DNA from: Methanococcoides sp. AM1 | GTDB lineage: Archaea > Halobacteriota > Methanosarcinia > Methanosarcinales > Methanosarcinaceae | Assembly: GCF_900774055.1 (NCBI RefSeq) | Contig: NZ_CAAGSW010000002.1 | Coordinates: 248,001 to 312,000 of the forward strand | DNA: 64,000 bases | Direction of reading: 5' to 3' | Part shown: positions 27,507-36,657 of the stretch, piece after piece | How the letters are laid out: each line of letters opens with the position of its first letter | Position numbering within the stretch: the first letter of the stretch is position 1 | Translations under genes and position numbers: made by a program | The notes under the pieces: generated by a model | The model's database searches: none | Told to the model about the DNA's origin: nothing | What the model saw: the letters and a program-made list of their open reading frames with translations, nothing else

Positions 27507-28790
27507 ATGAGTGAAACAATAGATGATGAACCAAGAAACGATAACTACGGCTTTCATAGTATTGGTAATAATGCCGGAGATTTCGTTTCCGGAAGCGACG
27601 AGGACTTTTCTAAATATCTGCTGGACCGAATGAAACAGCTGGAGTCTCGCAACACGCTTCTTAAAGACCAATGTGGGCAGATGGAGTCTGAAAAGCGCTT
27701 TATGGAATCCCAAAAGCTCAAGTATGAACGTGAATCTCACCGACTCCAGACGGAGCTGGATCAGTTGAAATCCGTGCCTCTGGTAGTTGCAAATGTGGTT
27801 GATGTTTTTGATGATGAAAAGGTTCTGATCAGAAGCAGTACCGGTCCGCAATTTCTTGTAAAGGCTTCTCTGGAACTTGATAAGGACGTTCTGGTTCCTG
27901 GTATCAGGGTAGCTTTGAACCAGCAGACATTAGCTGTTGTTGAGGTTATTCCCGAATCCGATGAACCTGTTGTATCTGCTATGGAAGTGATCGACTCTCA
28001 GGAAGTAGATTATTCTCAGATAGGTGGACTTGATGACCAGATAAGGGAGATCAGTGAATCGGTGGAGCTTCCTCTCACAAGGCCGGAATCCTTTGTGCGC
28101 ATAGGCATCTCCCCGCCTAAAGGGGTAATGCTTTATGGTCCTCCCGGAACCGGGAAAACGCTGCTTGCCAAAGCGGTGGCGCACAGGACGCATGCTACTT
28201 TCATAAGGGTGGTCGGTTCTGAACTTGTACAGAAATACATCGGTGATGGTGCAAAACTTGTACGTGACATCTTCGAGATGGCAAGAAAGAAAGCACCTGC
28301 GATCATATTTATCGATGAACTGGATGCCATTGCTGCTACACGTTTGAATGATACCAATGGTGCGGACCGCGAGGTGCAGCGAACTCTTATGCAACTGCTT
28401 GCTGAGATGGATGGCTTTGATAACAGGGGAGATGTTCGTATTATAGCTGCAACCAATCGTCCGGATGTGCTTGATCCGGCAATAGTCCGCCCGGGAAGGT
28501 TCGATCGTGTGATCGAAATTCCTCTTCCTGATCAGGTAGGGCGTGAGGCGATATTCCGCATTCATACTGACCGGCTTTCGATCGATGGAAATGTTGATCA
28601 TGCGAAACTGGCCAAACTTACCGAAGGTGCAAGTGGTGCGGATATAGGTGCTATTGTCATGGAGGGTGGCATGTTCGCGGTTCGCCAGAACAATGACAGT
28701 ATCAGTATGTCTAACCTGGTTGAAGCTGTGGAAAAGGTCATGTCATCACCTGATGTCATAACTGACCAGTCATTGCAGATGTTCTCATAA
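27507..28790 (+). CDS. psmR: Proteasome-activating nucleotidase PAN
   Basis: A 427-aa AAA ATPase that unfolds substrates for the 20S proteasome. It has an N-terminal coiled coil (about 35-85), an OB domain (about 90-155) and an AAA module with [18 protein letters not shown] and the pore loop KYIGDG. The C-terminus is MFS, where characterised PANs carry hydrophobic-Tyr-any (HbYX) for gate opening; here Phe takes the Tyr place. TATA-like CTTAAATATTA lies about 22 bases before the ATG, so the mRNA is probably leaderless. Confidence 0.93.
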   Translation: MSETIDDEPRNDNYGFHSIGNNAGDFVSGSDEDFSKYLLDRMKQLESRNTLLKDQCGQMESEKRFMESQKLKYERESHRLQTELDQLKSVPLVVANVVDVFDDEKVLIRSSTGPQFLVKASLELDKDVLVPGIRVALNQQTLAVVEVIPESDEPVVSAMEVIDSQEVDYSQIGGLDDQIREISESVELPLTRPESFVRIGISPPKGVMLYGPPGTGKTLLAKAVAHRTHATFIRVVGSELVQKYIGDGAKLVRDIFEMARKKAPAIIFIDELDAIAATRLNDTNGADREVQRTLMQLLAEMDGFDNRGDVRIIAATNRPDVLDPAIVRPGRFDRVIEIPLPDQVGREAIFRIHTDRLSIDGNVDHAKLAKLTEGASGADIGAIVMEGGMFAVRQNNDSISMSNLVEAVEKVMSSPDVITDQSLQMFS

Positions 28791-28808
28791 CACTTTCAGA
28801 TCGGTCGT

Positions 28809-29399
28809 GTGAGCTTGGCTTTTCATATCAAACCGGAGATAAGGATACTCGGCATCGATGATTCTGCGCTGATACGTGACAACATACTGATAGTCGGGGC
28901 TTTTTTCCGGGGCGGGCAATGGCTGGACGGAGTGATGCGTTCCGAGGTCACCCGGGATGGTCTGGATGCTACCGACAGGATAGTGGAAATGGTCACTTCC
29001 AGCAAGCACTATGATCAGATAAGGATCATTATGCTGGACGGTGTAACCTACGGCGGTTTTAATCCGGTGGACATTGTAAAGTTGAACGAGAAAACTGGTA
29101 TTCCTGTTATTGTTCTTATGCGTGAGGTCCCGGATCTTGAAAAAATAAAAAGGGCACTGCATCATCTGCCGGATGCCGATAAGCGGTTACAGATGATGAT
29201 GCGCGCAGGTCGGGTCATCAGGACAATATCAAAGGAAACCTCAAATCCTGTCTTCATTCAGTGTGCAGGCATTGAACCCTGCCTGGCATGTGAGGTAGTC
29301 CGGCTGTCTTCTACTAGGGGTAACATTCCCGAACCACTGCGTATTGCTCACATGATCGCCACAGGCATTGTTTGTGGCGAGTCAAGGGGAAAGGCCTGA
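28809..29399 (+). CDS. DUF99 family protein (endonuclease dU-like)
   Basis: A 196-aa member of the archaeal DUF99/UPF0215 family, recognised by the N-terminal LGIDDSAL, the IIMLDGVTYGGFN core and a C-terminal part ending PEPLRIAHMIATG. The family is related to endonuclease V, and nuclease activity on deaminated DNA has been proposed. The frame starts with GTG. It follows PAN by 18 bp and is probably co-transcribed. It is convergent with glmM, with three bases between the stops. Confidence 0.85.
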   Translation: MSLAFHIKPEIRILGIDDSALIRDNILIVGAFFRGGQWLDGVMRSEVTRDGLDATDRIVEMVTSSKHYDQIRIIMLDGVTYGGFNPVDIVKLNEKTGIPVIVLMREVPDLEKIKRALHHLPDADKRLQMMMRAGRVIRTISKETSNPVFIQCAGIEPCLACEVVRLSSTRGNIPEPLRIAHMIATGIVCGESRGKA

Positions 29400-29402
29400 T
29401 CA

Positions 29403-30746
29403 TCAGGCCTTACATTTTTCTACCAGTTCCACACCTTCGTTCATGAGCTCTTCAGCTCTTTCCTTTGATTTTGCTTCCGCAAATATGCGAATGATCGGTT
29501 CGGTTCCGGATGGCCTGATAAGCAACCAGCCGTCCTCGTGCCAGACCTTTACACCATCGGTTGTATCAACTTCGTATTTTCCACCTATGACGTGTTCCTT
29601 TATGCTCTCCATGGCTGCCTGAAGTTCACTGCAGCGGATCTTTGTCTTGGAATTGAAGTATTCAGGAACGCTTTTCACAAGGGATGATAACGTTTTTCCG
29701 GATGCCATTATCTCAAGTAGCTTTGCAGCCGCCATGGCGCCGTCACGGCAATACTGGTGCTCCGGGAAGATAAGTCCGCCATTACCTTCTCCTCCAAAGA
29801 CCGCACCGGTTTCCATCATCTTTCTTGCCACATTGATGGAACCGACGGCTGTCCAGTGAAGCTCGACCTCTGCTTCTTCAGCAACGTCAAGCATACGCTG
29901 GGATGAGCTTACAGGTGTAACGATAGGGCCTTTGTTATTTTCCAGGATATATTTTGCCATCATGGAAAGGAGGATCTCCTCATCAATGAAATCCCCGTTC
30001 TCATCGAAGAAAACTGCTCTGTCAGCATCCCCATCCTGTGCGACACCCATGTCTGCACCTCTGCTCTTCACAATGTCTGCAAGCTCTGTCAGGACATCGG
30101 GTGTAGGTTCAGGGTTGCGCCATGGGAACGTCCCATCGATCTGCGCATTAAGCGTGATGACCTCACATCCAAGTCTCCTGAGCAGGAATGGTAGTGTGAG
30201 GGATCCTGCGCCGCAGCCGGTATCCACAACGATCTTGAACTTCTTTTCCCTTATATTTTCAGCATTCACTGAATTTATTATGCCGTTCATGTAGTATTCG
30301 TTGGCATTGTTGTCTATGTGAAAGTTGCCTGTCCTGTCCCAGTTTGCGGTGGAGAACTCCTTTGACATGTATATATTTTCGACAACTTTCTCCCCTTCGC
30401 GTGAGAATTCGCTTCCATCTCCTGCAACCAGCTTTATCCCATTGTATTCTCTGGGATTGTGGGATGCGGTAACTCCGATACCTGCATCAGCATGGTCCCT
30501 TACATAGTACTGTATTGCAGGTATTGGTGCGGTGCCTATGTCGATGACTGTCACTCCTGTGGAAAGTGCTCCTGCGATAGCTGCAGACTTAAGCATCTCT
30601 CCGGATATTCTTGTGTCACGTCCGACAGCGATAATTCCCTTTGAGCCCATATAGGTCCCAAGGCTTTTTGCAACATCTATTGCAAGCTGTGGTGTGATGT
30701 ATTCATTGGCAATGCCCCTTACTCCGTTTGTACCGAAAAATGCCAT
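29403..30746 (-). CDS. glmM: Phosphoglucosamine mutase / phosphohexomutase GlmM
   Basis: A 447-aa alpha-D-phosphohexomutase that interconverts glucosamine-6-P and glucosamine-1-P. FGTNGVRGIANE is the start, the phosphoserine loop is GVTASHNPREYNG, the metal loop is DGDADRAVF, the sugar loop contains GGEGNGG, and the phosphate site is RPSGTEPIIRI. GGAGAT lies before the ATG at 30746. Archaeal paralogues acting on mannose or glucose look alike, so substrate preference is inferred. Confidence 0.85.
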   Translation of the reverse strand: MAFFGTNGVRGIANEYITPQLAIDVAKSLGTYMGSKGIIAVGRDTRISGEMLKSAAIAGALSTGVTVIDIGTAPIPAIQYYVRDHADAGIGVTASHNPREYNGIKLVAGDGSEFSREGEKVVENIYMSKEFSTANWDRTGNFHIDNNANEYYMNGIINSVNAENIREKKFKIVVDTGCGAGSLTLPFLLRRLGCEVITLNAQIDGTFPWRNPEPTPDVLTELADIVKSRGADMGVAQDGDADRAVFFDENGDFIDEEILLSMMAKYILENNKGPIVTPVSSSQRMLDVAEEAEVELHWTAVGSINVARKMMETGAVFGGEGNGGLIFPEHQYCRDGAMAAAKLLEIMASGKTLSSLVKSVPEYFNSKTKIRCSELQAAMESIKEHVIGGKYEVDTTDGVKVWHEDGWLLIRPSGTEPIIRIFAEAKSKERAEELMNEGVELVEKCKA

Positions 30747-30856
30747 TTGATATCTCCTTTTTACAATTGCTTGCATATGGGTTCTGACACTATTTTATAT
30801 TTTTGAGGTGTGACATTTGACCAAGTTTAAATTATATGAGTTCTAATCTATGCCAC

Positions 30857-31150
30857 ATGATGATGCGTGACAAAGGGAAACTGGTTATCTGGCCGGCAAA
30901 CCTGGACAGGTCCAGGTCCAGAAAGGGTGGCAGGATCATCTCCAGGAAAAGCTCTGTGGAGAAACCCGATCTCAGGGAACTCTCTAAAGCTGCTGAGAAG
31001 TTGAACCTGAACCCTGAGGTAGAAGCTGATAAAAAATATCCTCGTTCATGGTGGGAAGGAAGCGGGCGTATCCTGGTTGATAATGAAGAACCAAAGACCA
31101 TGGTTGCGAGAAAGATCGCAAAAGCAATTAAAGAAGCACGTGGCGGCTGA
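30857..31150 (+). CDS. srp19: Signal recognition particle 19-kDa protein
   Basis: A 97-aa basic protein that binds 7S RNA and prepares it for SRP54. It has LVIWPANLDRSRSRKGGR near the N-terminus and KYPRSWWEGSGRI, typical of archaeal SRP19. TTTAAATTATAT (30826-30837) is a TATA box whose expected start falls at the ATG triplet 30857-30865, so I start there and treat it as leaderless. It is divergent from glmM. Confidence 0.93.
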   Translation: MMMRDKGKLVIWPANLDRSRSRKGGRIISRKSSVEKPDLRELSKAAEKLNLNPEVEADKKYPRSWWEGSGRILVDNEEPKTMVARKIAKAIKEARGG

Positions 31151-31151
31151 A

Positions 31152-31182
31152 GTCGGATCATCTTTATCCGACATTTATTTTA
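31152..31182 (+). terminator. srp19 terminator
   Basis: GTCGGAT (31152-31158) and ATCCGAC (31166-31172) form a 7-bp stem with a 7-nt loop. A T-rich tract follows. Confidence 0.7.
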
Positions 31183-31205
31183 TTAATTCTCAAATTAATT
31201 AGATC

Positions 31206-31235
31206 TAAACTAAGTGAACTTAAACTAAGTGAACT
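31206..31235 (+). repeat. Perfect 15-bp tandem duplication
   Basis: TAAACTAAGTGAACT occurs twice in direct succession (31206-31220 and 31221-31235) in the gap between convergent srp19 and the Sec61beta gene. Downstream, GACCA and TGGTC words could form a loose stem. Probably replication slippage; no function is claimed. Confidence 0.8.
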
Positions 31236-31325
31236 GTGAATGCTAAGACCAAGGGCAAGAAAGCTGTCATAGGGGCAGTCCTGGTCCGAAATGAAAAAAC
31301 TCAAACTAAAAAAGTATTAATTAGG

Positions 31326-31499
31326 TTATGGCCAGAGGCCAAAACCTGCACTTAATGCAAGAATAACAATTCCACAGACTGCTCCAAAGATCATAACTGA
31401 CTTTGGTTGCAGGTGAATTGCTCTTTTATCTGCATCATAATATCTCATGAGACCTGCGGATGACATAAGTCCATTTCCGCTAGATTTTTGTTTAGCCAT
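31326..31499 (-). CDS. secG: Preprotein translocase subunit Sec61beta (SecG type)
   Basis: A 57-aa single-span protein. A basic, Gly/Ser-rich N-terminus (AKQKSSGNGLMSSAG) leads to RYYDADKRAIHLQP and one C-terminal membrane segment (SVMIFGAVCGIVILALSAG). This is the standard archaeal Sec61beta layout. GGAGAG precedes the ATG. The mtnA-like gene lies 51 bp upstream on the same strand. Confidence 0.93.
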   Translation of the reverse strand: MAKQKSSGNGLMSSAGLMRYYDADKRAIHLQPKSVMIFGAVCGIVILALSAGFGLWP

Positions 31500-31550
31500 A
31501 ATCTCTCCGAATGTTTTTTAAATTTTTAAACTTTGTGGCTGTTATTTAGC

Positions 31551-32570
31551 TTACATTATTACTTCATCCAGCAGGAATGGTGGCTGAAATATCCCTTTTT
31601 CAGTAACTATCGCGGTGATGTTCTCCATTGGGGTTGCATCAAATGCAGGATTGTATACCCTGACGTTCGCAGGTGCTATCTGTTCACTGCCAATATAGCG
31701 AAGTTCATCAGCATCCCTCTCTTCGATCTTGACTGTCTCTTCCCATCCGTTCGGGTCGAATGTGGAGACTGGTGCGGCAACAAAGAATGGGATCTCATGC
31801 TCCCTTGCAAGCACTGAATGTGTGTAAGTCCCTATCTTGTTGAAAACAACGTCCTGTGTGATCCTGTCGGCACCCACGATGATCTTGTCAACCATGCCGT
31901 TCTTCATCACATGACCGGACATGGAGTCTGTGATAAGTGTGACCGGGATGTTGTCCTGCATAAGTTCCCATGTGGTGATACGGCTTCCCTGGTTCAAAGG
32001 CCGTGTCTCGCAGGCAATGACCTCTATCTCCTTTCCCTTTTCAACTGCAGATCGGATCACCCCAAGTGCTGTGCCCCAGTCCACACATGCCATCCTGCCG
32101 GCATTGCAGTGTGTCATCACTCTGTCACCATCTTCAAGCAGCTTGTGGCCGTGCTTGCCGATCGCCTTGTTGACCTTCACATCCTCATCTGCAATTCTGA
32201 TCGCCTCGGATATCACAATGTCCTGGATGCTGTCAAGGTCATAGGCATCTTCTGTTGCTTTCAGTACCCTGTTCACAGCCCATCCAAGGTTCACAGCGGT
32301 AGGTCGTGTTGCCTTGAGGGTGTCACCGGCGACCTTCAGGTCCTTGAGCAACATTTCCATGGATGTTGCACTGCTGAGAGTTACCGCAAGTGCCATTCCA
32401 AACCCGCCGGCTGCTGCGAGGGCAGGAGCACCCCTTACCCTTAGTGACCTGATAGCTTCACAAATTGAGGCAAGGTTATCGCATTCAATGATCTTGAGCT
32501 CTTTTGGCAGGTACGTCTGGTCTACCAGTGTGATATTTTTGGTTTCATCATTCCAGTCTATTGTTCTCAT
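31551..32570 (-). CDS. mtnA: S-methyl-5-thioribose-1-phosphate isomerase MtnA (aIF2B-like)
   Basis: A 339-aa protein of the eIF-2B alpha/MtnA family. It shows LRVRGAPALAAAGGFG near the N-terminus, THCNAGRMACVDWGTALG, ETRPLNQGSRITTWEL, GADRITQD and the C-terminal PVSTFD. It isomerises 5-methylthioribose-1-P, or a related 5-deoxyribose phosphate, for methylthioadenosine salvage. I start at the ATG at 32570 (GAAGTGGT before it), 25 codons inside the longest frame. Confidence 0.88.
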   Translation of the reverse strand: MRTIDWNDETKNITLVDQTYLPKELKIIECDNLASICEAIRSLRVRGAPALAAAGGFGMALAVTLSSATSMEMLLKDLKVAGDTLKATRPTAVNLGWAVNRVLKATEDAYDLDSIQDIVISEAIRIADEDVKVNKAIGKHGHKLLEDGDRVMTHCNAGRMACVDWGTALGVIRSAVEKGKEIEVIACETRPLNQGSRITTWELMQDNIPVTLITDSMSGHVMKNGMVDKIIVGADRITQDVVFNKIGTYTHSVLAREHEIPFFVAAPVSTFDPNGWEETVKIEERDADELRYIGSEQIAPANVRVYNPAFDATPMENITAIVTEKGIFQPPFLLDEVIM

Positions 32571-32716
32571 GTGGACCACTTCATGAACTCTAATGGCACT
32601 TCCGGATAAAAAAGTATTCAATCTGTTCTTCCGGTAACCTGCCAATTAATGTGGTCATATTTTGTGTCATCATCCTGTCATTCTTTTTATATATTGTCTT
32701 TCCATATTATTGTCTG

Positions 32717-34567
32717 ATGACAAAACCCAGGGTGGTCCATGACCCTGTTCACGGAACTATTATACTATCCGAACTTGAACAGCTTCTAATAGATACCCCA
32801 CAGTTCCAGAGGCTTCGCGGCATACAGCAACTAGGTCTTGTAGATGTCGTATTTCCCGGTGCAAATCATACACGCTTTGAACACAGCGTTGGTACTATGC
32901 ACACAGCATCTCTTTTAGGTAATTATCTTGAACTTGAGGATGAGTCTGTACTGAAACTAAGGATTGCAGGTCTTCTCCATGATGTTGGGCATTCTGCCTT
33001 TTCTCATGCGGTGGAAAGTATTCTCAAAAGAGACCCTGAGATAAGGCCGAAAGTGAACGGTAAAGGCTTACTTACACATGAGGCTTTCACAAAACACATT
33101 GTTTCAGAGGTTCTGCCTGGAATGTCTGTTATTTCCCGATGGGTAAGTGATGAGCTTGGTCAGGACCCGTATGACTTTTTTTCCGAGATATCAAAGATCG
33201 CCACTGGTGATATTTCCATTGAAAAACCGTACCTTTCACAATTGATGTCCGGTGATATCGATGCAGACCGGATCGACTTTTTGCTCAGGGATTCATATCA
33301 CACAGGTGTATCTCTGGGGCTCATTGATCTCGACCAGATCATACAATGTCTTTGCATCAGGGGTGATAATGTGGTCCTTGGTGACCCTGAGGCCGGAAGT
33401 TTCGGTGAGGAACTGACACTTGCAGCAGCAGAATCCATGCTTATTGCCCGCTCCCATCACTACACTGCTATCGTACACCATCCCCTTACCCAGTCTGTGA
33501 GGGTTATGCTCCTGAATGCACTGGAAAGCACTTTATTAAAACTGAGGGGTCAAATGGGTGACGAAGCAGTGTCTGAAATGGTGGCAGACTTCTTTACAAG
33601 TTATAATGATGCTGACCTGCTCAACCTCATCAGCATGAATGGCGATGAGGCCGCAAGGAAGCTGTTGGGTGATATTCGTGATGGCAGGATATATGTTCCT
33701 GTGGCAAGGTTCAATCAGAAGACGCTCTCCCCCGAGACAAGGATGGCACTTTCAACTATCGCACATCACGGTGTGGCAACAAAGATGCTGGAGAAGGGGC
33801 TTGAGAAGGAACTGGGTGATGTGCTTGTGGACCTGAGCATTGCAACAGGTATTCCAAAGAGTGCCATGGTGATCGCAGGTGGTCATGAGAATTTCTTCTA
33901 TGATGAATCTGCTCTTGCCAATGGTCTGGTGCGTGCTATATCCCGGCAAATATCCCTTACGGCTTTCACTCATCCGGATGCAGCAATAAATTCTGAACTG
34001 GCTTCTGCACACCAGAAGATGCGTGATCTTGTTGATGATCTTTCCCCGAGGCTGCTGAATTTTATAAGGGGTGACCAGTACCTTCCAGTTGAAGGTCTTA
34101 TTCTTCTTCTTTATGCTACACACAAGCTTTTCGAGGTTGAAAAGGATGGTTTCATCTCACTTCCGCGTATCAGGAACATTACCTGGCTATATCGGAATGT
34201 GGCGCTTTTCAGGGAGGACAGCAGGTTAAAATACCTGTTCGACTATGATTTCCACACAAGATACGGTTTCCCTTACAGCAACAAGGTCTATGAGGACATT
34301 CAGCTGCTGGTCGCCATGGGTATCGTGGACGAAGATCTGCGCTATTTTGAGAAAGACGGACGTTTCAGGCAGCGTTATGAGTATGCGTTCACAGATGCAG
34401 GTATTCAGTATGCTGCTTCAATTGTGGATTCCTATGGCCGTGAGTTCGGGATGATAACCGAGCATCTTACAATGAACAAACATTCAATACCTCGTGATAT
34501 TGTAACAATTCCTCTGGCAAGGTACCAAAGGGACAGGAAAAAAAGGACATCAGGTGCAAATAGATGA
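32717..34567 (+). CDS. HD-domain phosphohydrolase (dGTPase/SAMHD1-like)
   Basis: A 616-aa HD-superfamily hydrolase. The metal motifs are HTRFEHSVGT, LLHDVGHSAFSH and DADRIDFLLRDS. N-terminal DPVHGTI and FQRLRGIQQLG match the SAMHD1/dNTPase-like group, so a (deoxy)nucleotide triphosphohydrolase role is likely. The C-terminal half (about 400-616) has no domain I recognise. A TATA box at about 32690 lies roughly 25 bases before the ATG at 32717, so it is leaderless; the longer frame would run through the promoter. It overlaps trmI by four bases. Confidence 0.85.
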   Translation: MTKPRVVHDPVHGTIILSELEQLLIDTPQFQRLRGIQQLGLVDVVFPGANHTRFEHSVGTMHTASLLGNYLELEDESVLKLRIAGLLHDVGHSAFSHAVESILKRDPEIRPKVNGKGLLTHEAFTKHIVSEVLPGMSVISRWVSDELGQDPYDFFSEISKIATGDISIEKPYLSQLMSGDIDADRIDFLLRDSYHTGVSLGLIDLDQIIQCLCIRGDNVVLGDPEAGSFGEELTLAAAESMLIARSHHYTAIVHHPLTQSVRVMLLNALESTLLKLRGQMGDEAVSEMVADFFTSYNDADLLNLISMNGDEAARKLLGDIRDGRIYVPVARFNQKTLSPETRMALSTIAHHGVATKMLEKGLEKELGDVLVDLSIATGIPKSAMVIAGGHENFFYDESALANGLVRAISRQISLTAFTHPDAAINSELASAHQKMRDLVDDLSPRLLNFIRGDQYLPVEGLILLLYATHKLFEVEKDGFISLPRIRNITWLYRNVALFREDSRLKYLFDYDFHTRYGFPYSNKVYEDIQLLVAMGIVDEDLRYFEKDGRFRQRYEYAFTDAGIQYAASIVDSYGREFGMITEHLTMNKHSIPRDIVTIPLARYQRDRKKRTSGANR

Positions 34568-35316
34568 AGTTAGGTGAAGTAGTGCTGTTAAAGACCAGCC
34601 ACAGAGGAAAGACCAGGGAATTCATTACATCAGTATCTGATGACAGGTTCCACACGGACTTTGGTATGATCGAGATGTCAGAGCTTCTGGAAAAAGAGGC
34701 CGGAGACACCGTGGTATCCCATATGGGTCAGGAGTTCGTTATTCAGTTGCCAAGGATGCCGGATTTCTTCAGGCATGCAAAGCGCACCGGCGCACCTATA
34801 ATGCCCAAGGATATCGGTATGATACTGGGCTACACCGGCATCAACAAGAACGATGTTGTGCTTGATGCAGGGACCGGGTCAGGTATCCTTGCCATGTATC
34901 TGGGTTCTATTGCAAAGAGGGTCCTGAGCTTTGAGATACGGGAGGATTTCGTTGATGTGGCCCGTGAGAATATCCGTCGTGCAGGACTGGACAATGTGGA
35001 AGTTCGCTGTGGTAATATTGTTGATGAGGTGGGAGGCCTTGACGAGAAGTTCAATGCAGTGGTCCTTGATACCATTGATTCGGCAAGCGTTGTACCTCAC
35101 GTTCCTTCGATACTGGCTCCGGGTGGTTTCCTTGTTACTTATTCCCCATTCCTTGAGCAGACCGCGCAGATAAGAAAAGCGATAGATGAAGCTGATTTCT
35201 TTGAGGTAAGGACAATTGAATGTATTGAGCGTGCCATGTCCTTTTCAGACCGCGGCACACGTCCTTCTACTTCAAGGGTCGGACATACCGGTTACATTAC
35301 CATTGCCCGGATGTAA
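34564..35316 (+). CDS. trmI: tRNA (adenine-N1)-methyltransferase TrmI
   Basis: A 250-aa SAM methyltransferase that makes m1A in the tRNA T loop (positions 57/58 in archaea). The SAM site is DAGTGSGILAMYLG; GAPIMPKDIGMILGYTGI, the DTIDSASVVPH motif and a C-terminal RPSTSRVGHTGYITIAR are family markers. Its ATG overlaps the TGA of the HD gene. It is convergent with radB. Confidence 0.9.
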   Translation: MKLGEVVLLKTSHRGKTREFITSVSDDRFHTDFGMIEMSELLEKEAGDTVVSHMGQEFVIQLPRMPDFFRHAKRTGAPIMPKDIGMILGYTGINKNDVVLDAGTGSGILAMYLGSIAKRVLSFEIREDFVDVARENIRRAGLDNVEVRCGNIVDEVGGLDEKFNAVVLDTIDSASVVPHVPSILAPGGFLVTYSPFLEQTAQIRKAIDEADFFEVRTIECIERAMSFSDRGTRPSTSRVGHTGYITIARM

Positions 35317-35342
35317 CTGCGGTAGGGATTTTAAAAAAGAAT

Positions 35343-36011
35343 TTACCTGACACCATCTGCGGTTATTGTGAATTCGCAGGTGGATCCTTCGGGGCGTGAT
35401 CGATGTTTCCAGAGCTTGGCGCGGCGTGTGCCGGTGCCAGTTTTTTCAAGCTGGACGATCGTCTTGGAAATGTGTTCAAGACCACTGCCGCCTATGGGTT
35501 TGAGCGTATTGGTATTGATATCTGAGTATACCTGGTTGGTTATTAGGACTACAAGACCCCTTTTGCGCGCAAGGCTGTGAAGGAATCCGATCTGGTTCGA
35601 GAGCTCCCTTCTTGTCCTTATGCTTGAATCTTCATCGTCCAGTTCGAACCGGTAGTATGCGGTGGCAGAATCCACTATTATAAGACCGACATTCTCGGTG
35701 CTTATCTTTTCAGTTTCCCTTACTGCAGAATATTGCTCTTCAAAAGAATGGGGTTCGAAGATGATTATGTCCTGTGCGATCTCTTTGGCATTCTCTCCGG
35801 CTATTTGCCTGAACCTGTCGGCAGAGATCCCTTCGGTGTCAATGAAGATAGCCTTCTTACCGTTCTTAACACATTCAACAGCAAGCTGGAGGCATATGTT
35901 AGTTTTTCCACTACCCGCTTCTCCGAATATCTGGGTAACCACTCCTGCTTCGAATCCGCCTCCCAGAAGTTCATCTATGGGCTGGCAGCCTGATGCTAGC
36001 TGTTTGTTTAT
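35343..36011 (-). CDS. radB: DNA repair and recombination protein RadB (apparent AUA start)
   Basis: A RecA-family ATPase, the archaeal RadA paralogue. Walker A is GEAGSGKT (residues 30-37 with this start) and Walker B is LIIVDSATA. The first canonical start is the GTG at 35942, but that would cut off the usual RadB N-terminus. The frame reads on upstream as LASGCQPIDELLGGGFEAG, typical RadB, to an ATA codon at 36011-36009. GAGGTG (36023-36018) ends exactly six bases before that ATA. An in-frame TAA lies two codons further up and no ATG, GTG or TTG occurs between. I therefore propose initiation at AUA, giving 222 aa. The family call is firm; the start codon is inferred. Confidence 0.88.
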   Translation of the reverse strand: MNKQLASGCQPIDELLGGGFEAGVVTQIFGEAGSGKTNICLQLAVECVKNGKKAIFIDTEGISADRFRQIAGENAKEIAQDIIIFEPHSFEEQYSAVRETEKISTENVGLIIVDSATAYYRFELDDEDSSIRTRRELSNQIGFLHSLARKRGLVVLITNQVYSDINTNTLKPIGGSGLEHISKTIVQLEKTGTGTRRAKLWKHRSRPEGSTCEFTITADGVR

Positions 36012-36392
36012 TTTTTACACCTCTGCTTGTGGGATGTATCTGGTATTATGGAATTTATGATATACATCTTTTGGCAAAGGGGATCTTTCTGGTTGAACTT
36101 GTCTCATTGGTAATCATATTGGTAACAATCATGGTATTATTTATCTCATTATAATGATGATGGATTTGTGCATTTGTTACCATATCTGTTACCTTATATG
36201 CTACATTGTATTCAGTTGTAGGTGTGAAAAGCATTATTAACTGAGAACTCCATACTATTGGTTTACTCATGTAGAGGTCTTTCTCGCATTGTGCCGGGGT
36301 TACTGAATGCGATTATTGTCTTTCAGTTGCTGTGGGGGGTTTGTGTGATGGGTCTCTTGCTTATGTTTAAAGATCAAATGGATGGAAGAAAT

Positions 36393-36644
36393 ATGCCTGG
36401 TGTTATTATCTATACAACGGAAACATGCCCGAAATGTGTGCAGCTGAAGAAGGTATTAAAAGCGAACGACGTGGCTTTCACTGAGGCGGACATGTCAACT
36501 CCTGAATCATTGACAGAGTTGCGGGTCAACGGAGTATTCACTGTCACAGCTCCGGTACTACAGATAGATGATGATTTTCTAACATATGAAGAGCTCTTTA
36601 ACAGCGAAGGCGTGAATCTCGATTCACTAAAAGATATATTATGA
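36393..36644 (+). CDS. NrdH-like glutaredoxin for class III RNR
   Basis: An 83-aa thioredoxin-fold redoxin with the active site CPKC (IIYTTETCPKCVQLKK) and a TAPVLQIDDDF cis-proline segment. A longer frame to 36258 exists, but GGAAG precedes the ATG at 36393 and the fold starts there. It is 13 bp upstream of nrdD. In Methanosarcina barkeri a redoxin of this kind reduces the class III RNR, so it is the probable electron donor here. Confidence 0.88.
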   Translation: MPGVIIYTTETCPKCVQLKKVLKANDVAFTEADMSTPESLTELRVNGVFTVTAPVLQIDDDFLTYEELFNSEGVNLDSLKDIL

Positions 36645-36657
36645 GGGAAGTGATCAT

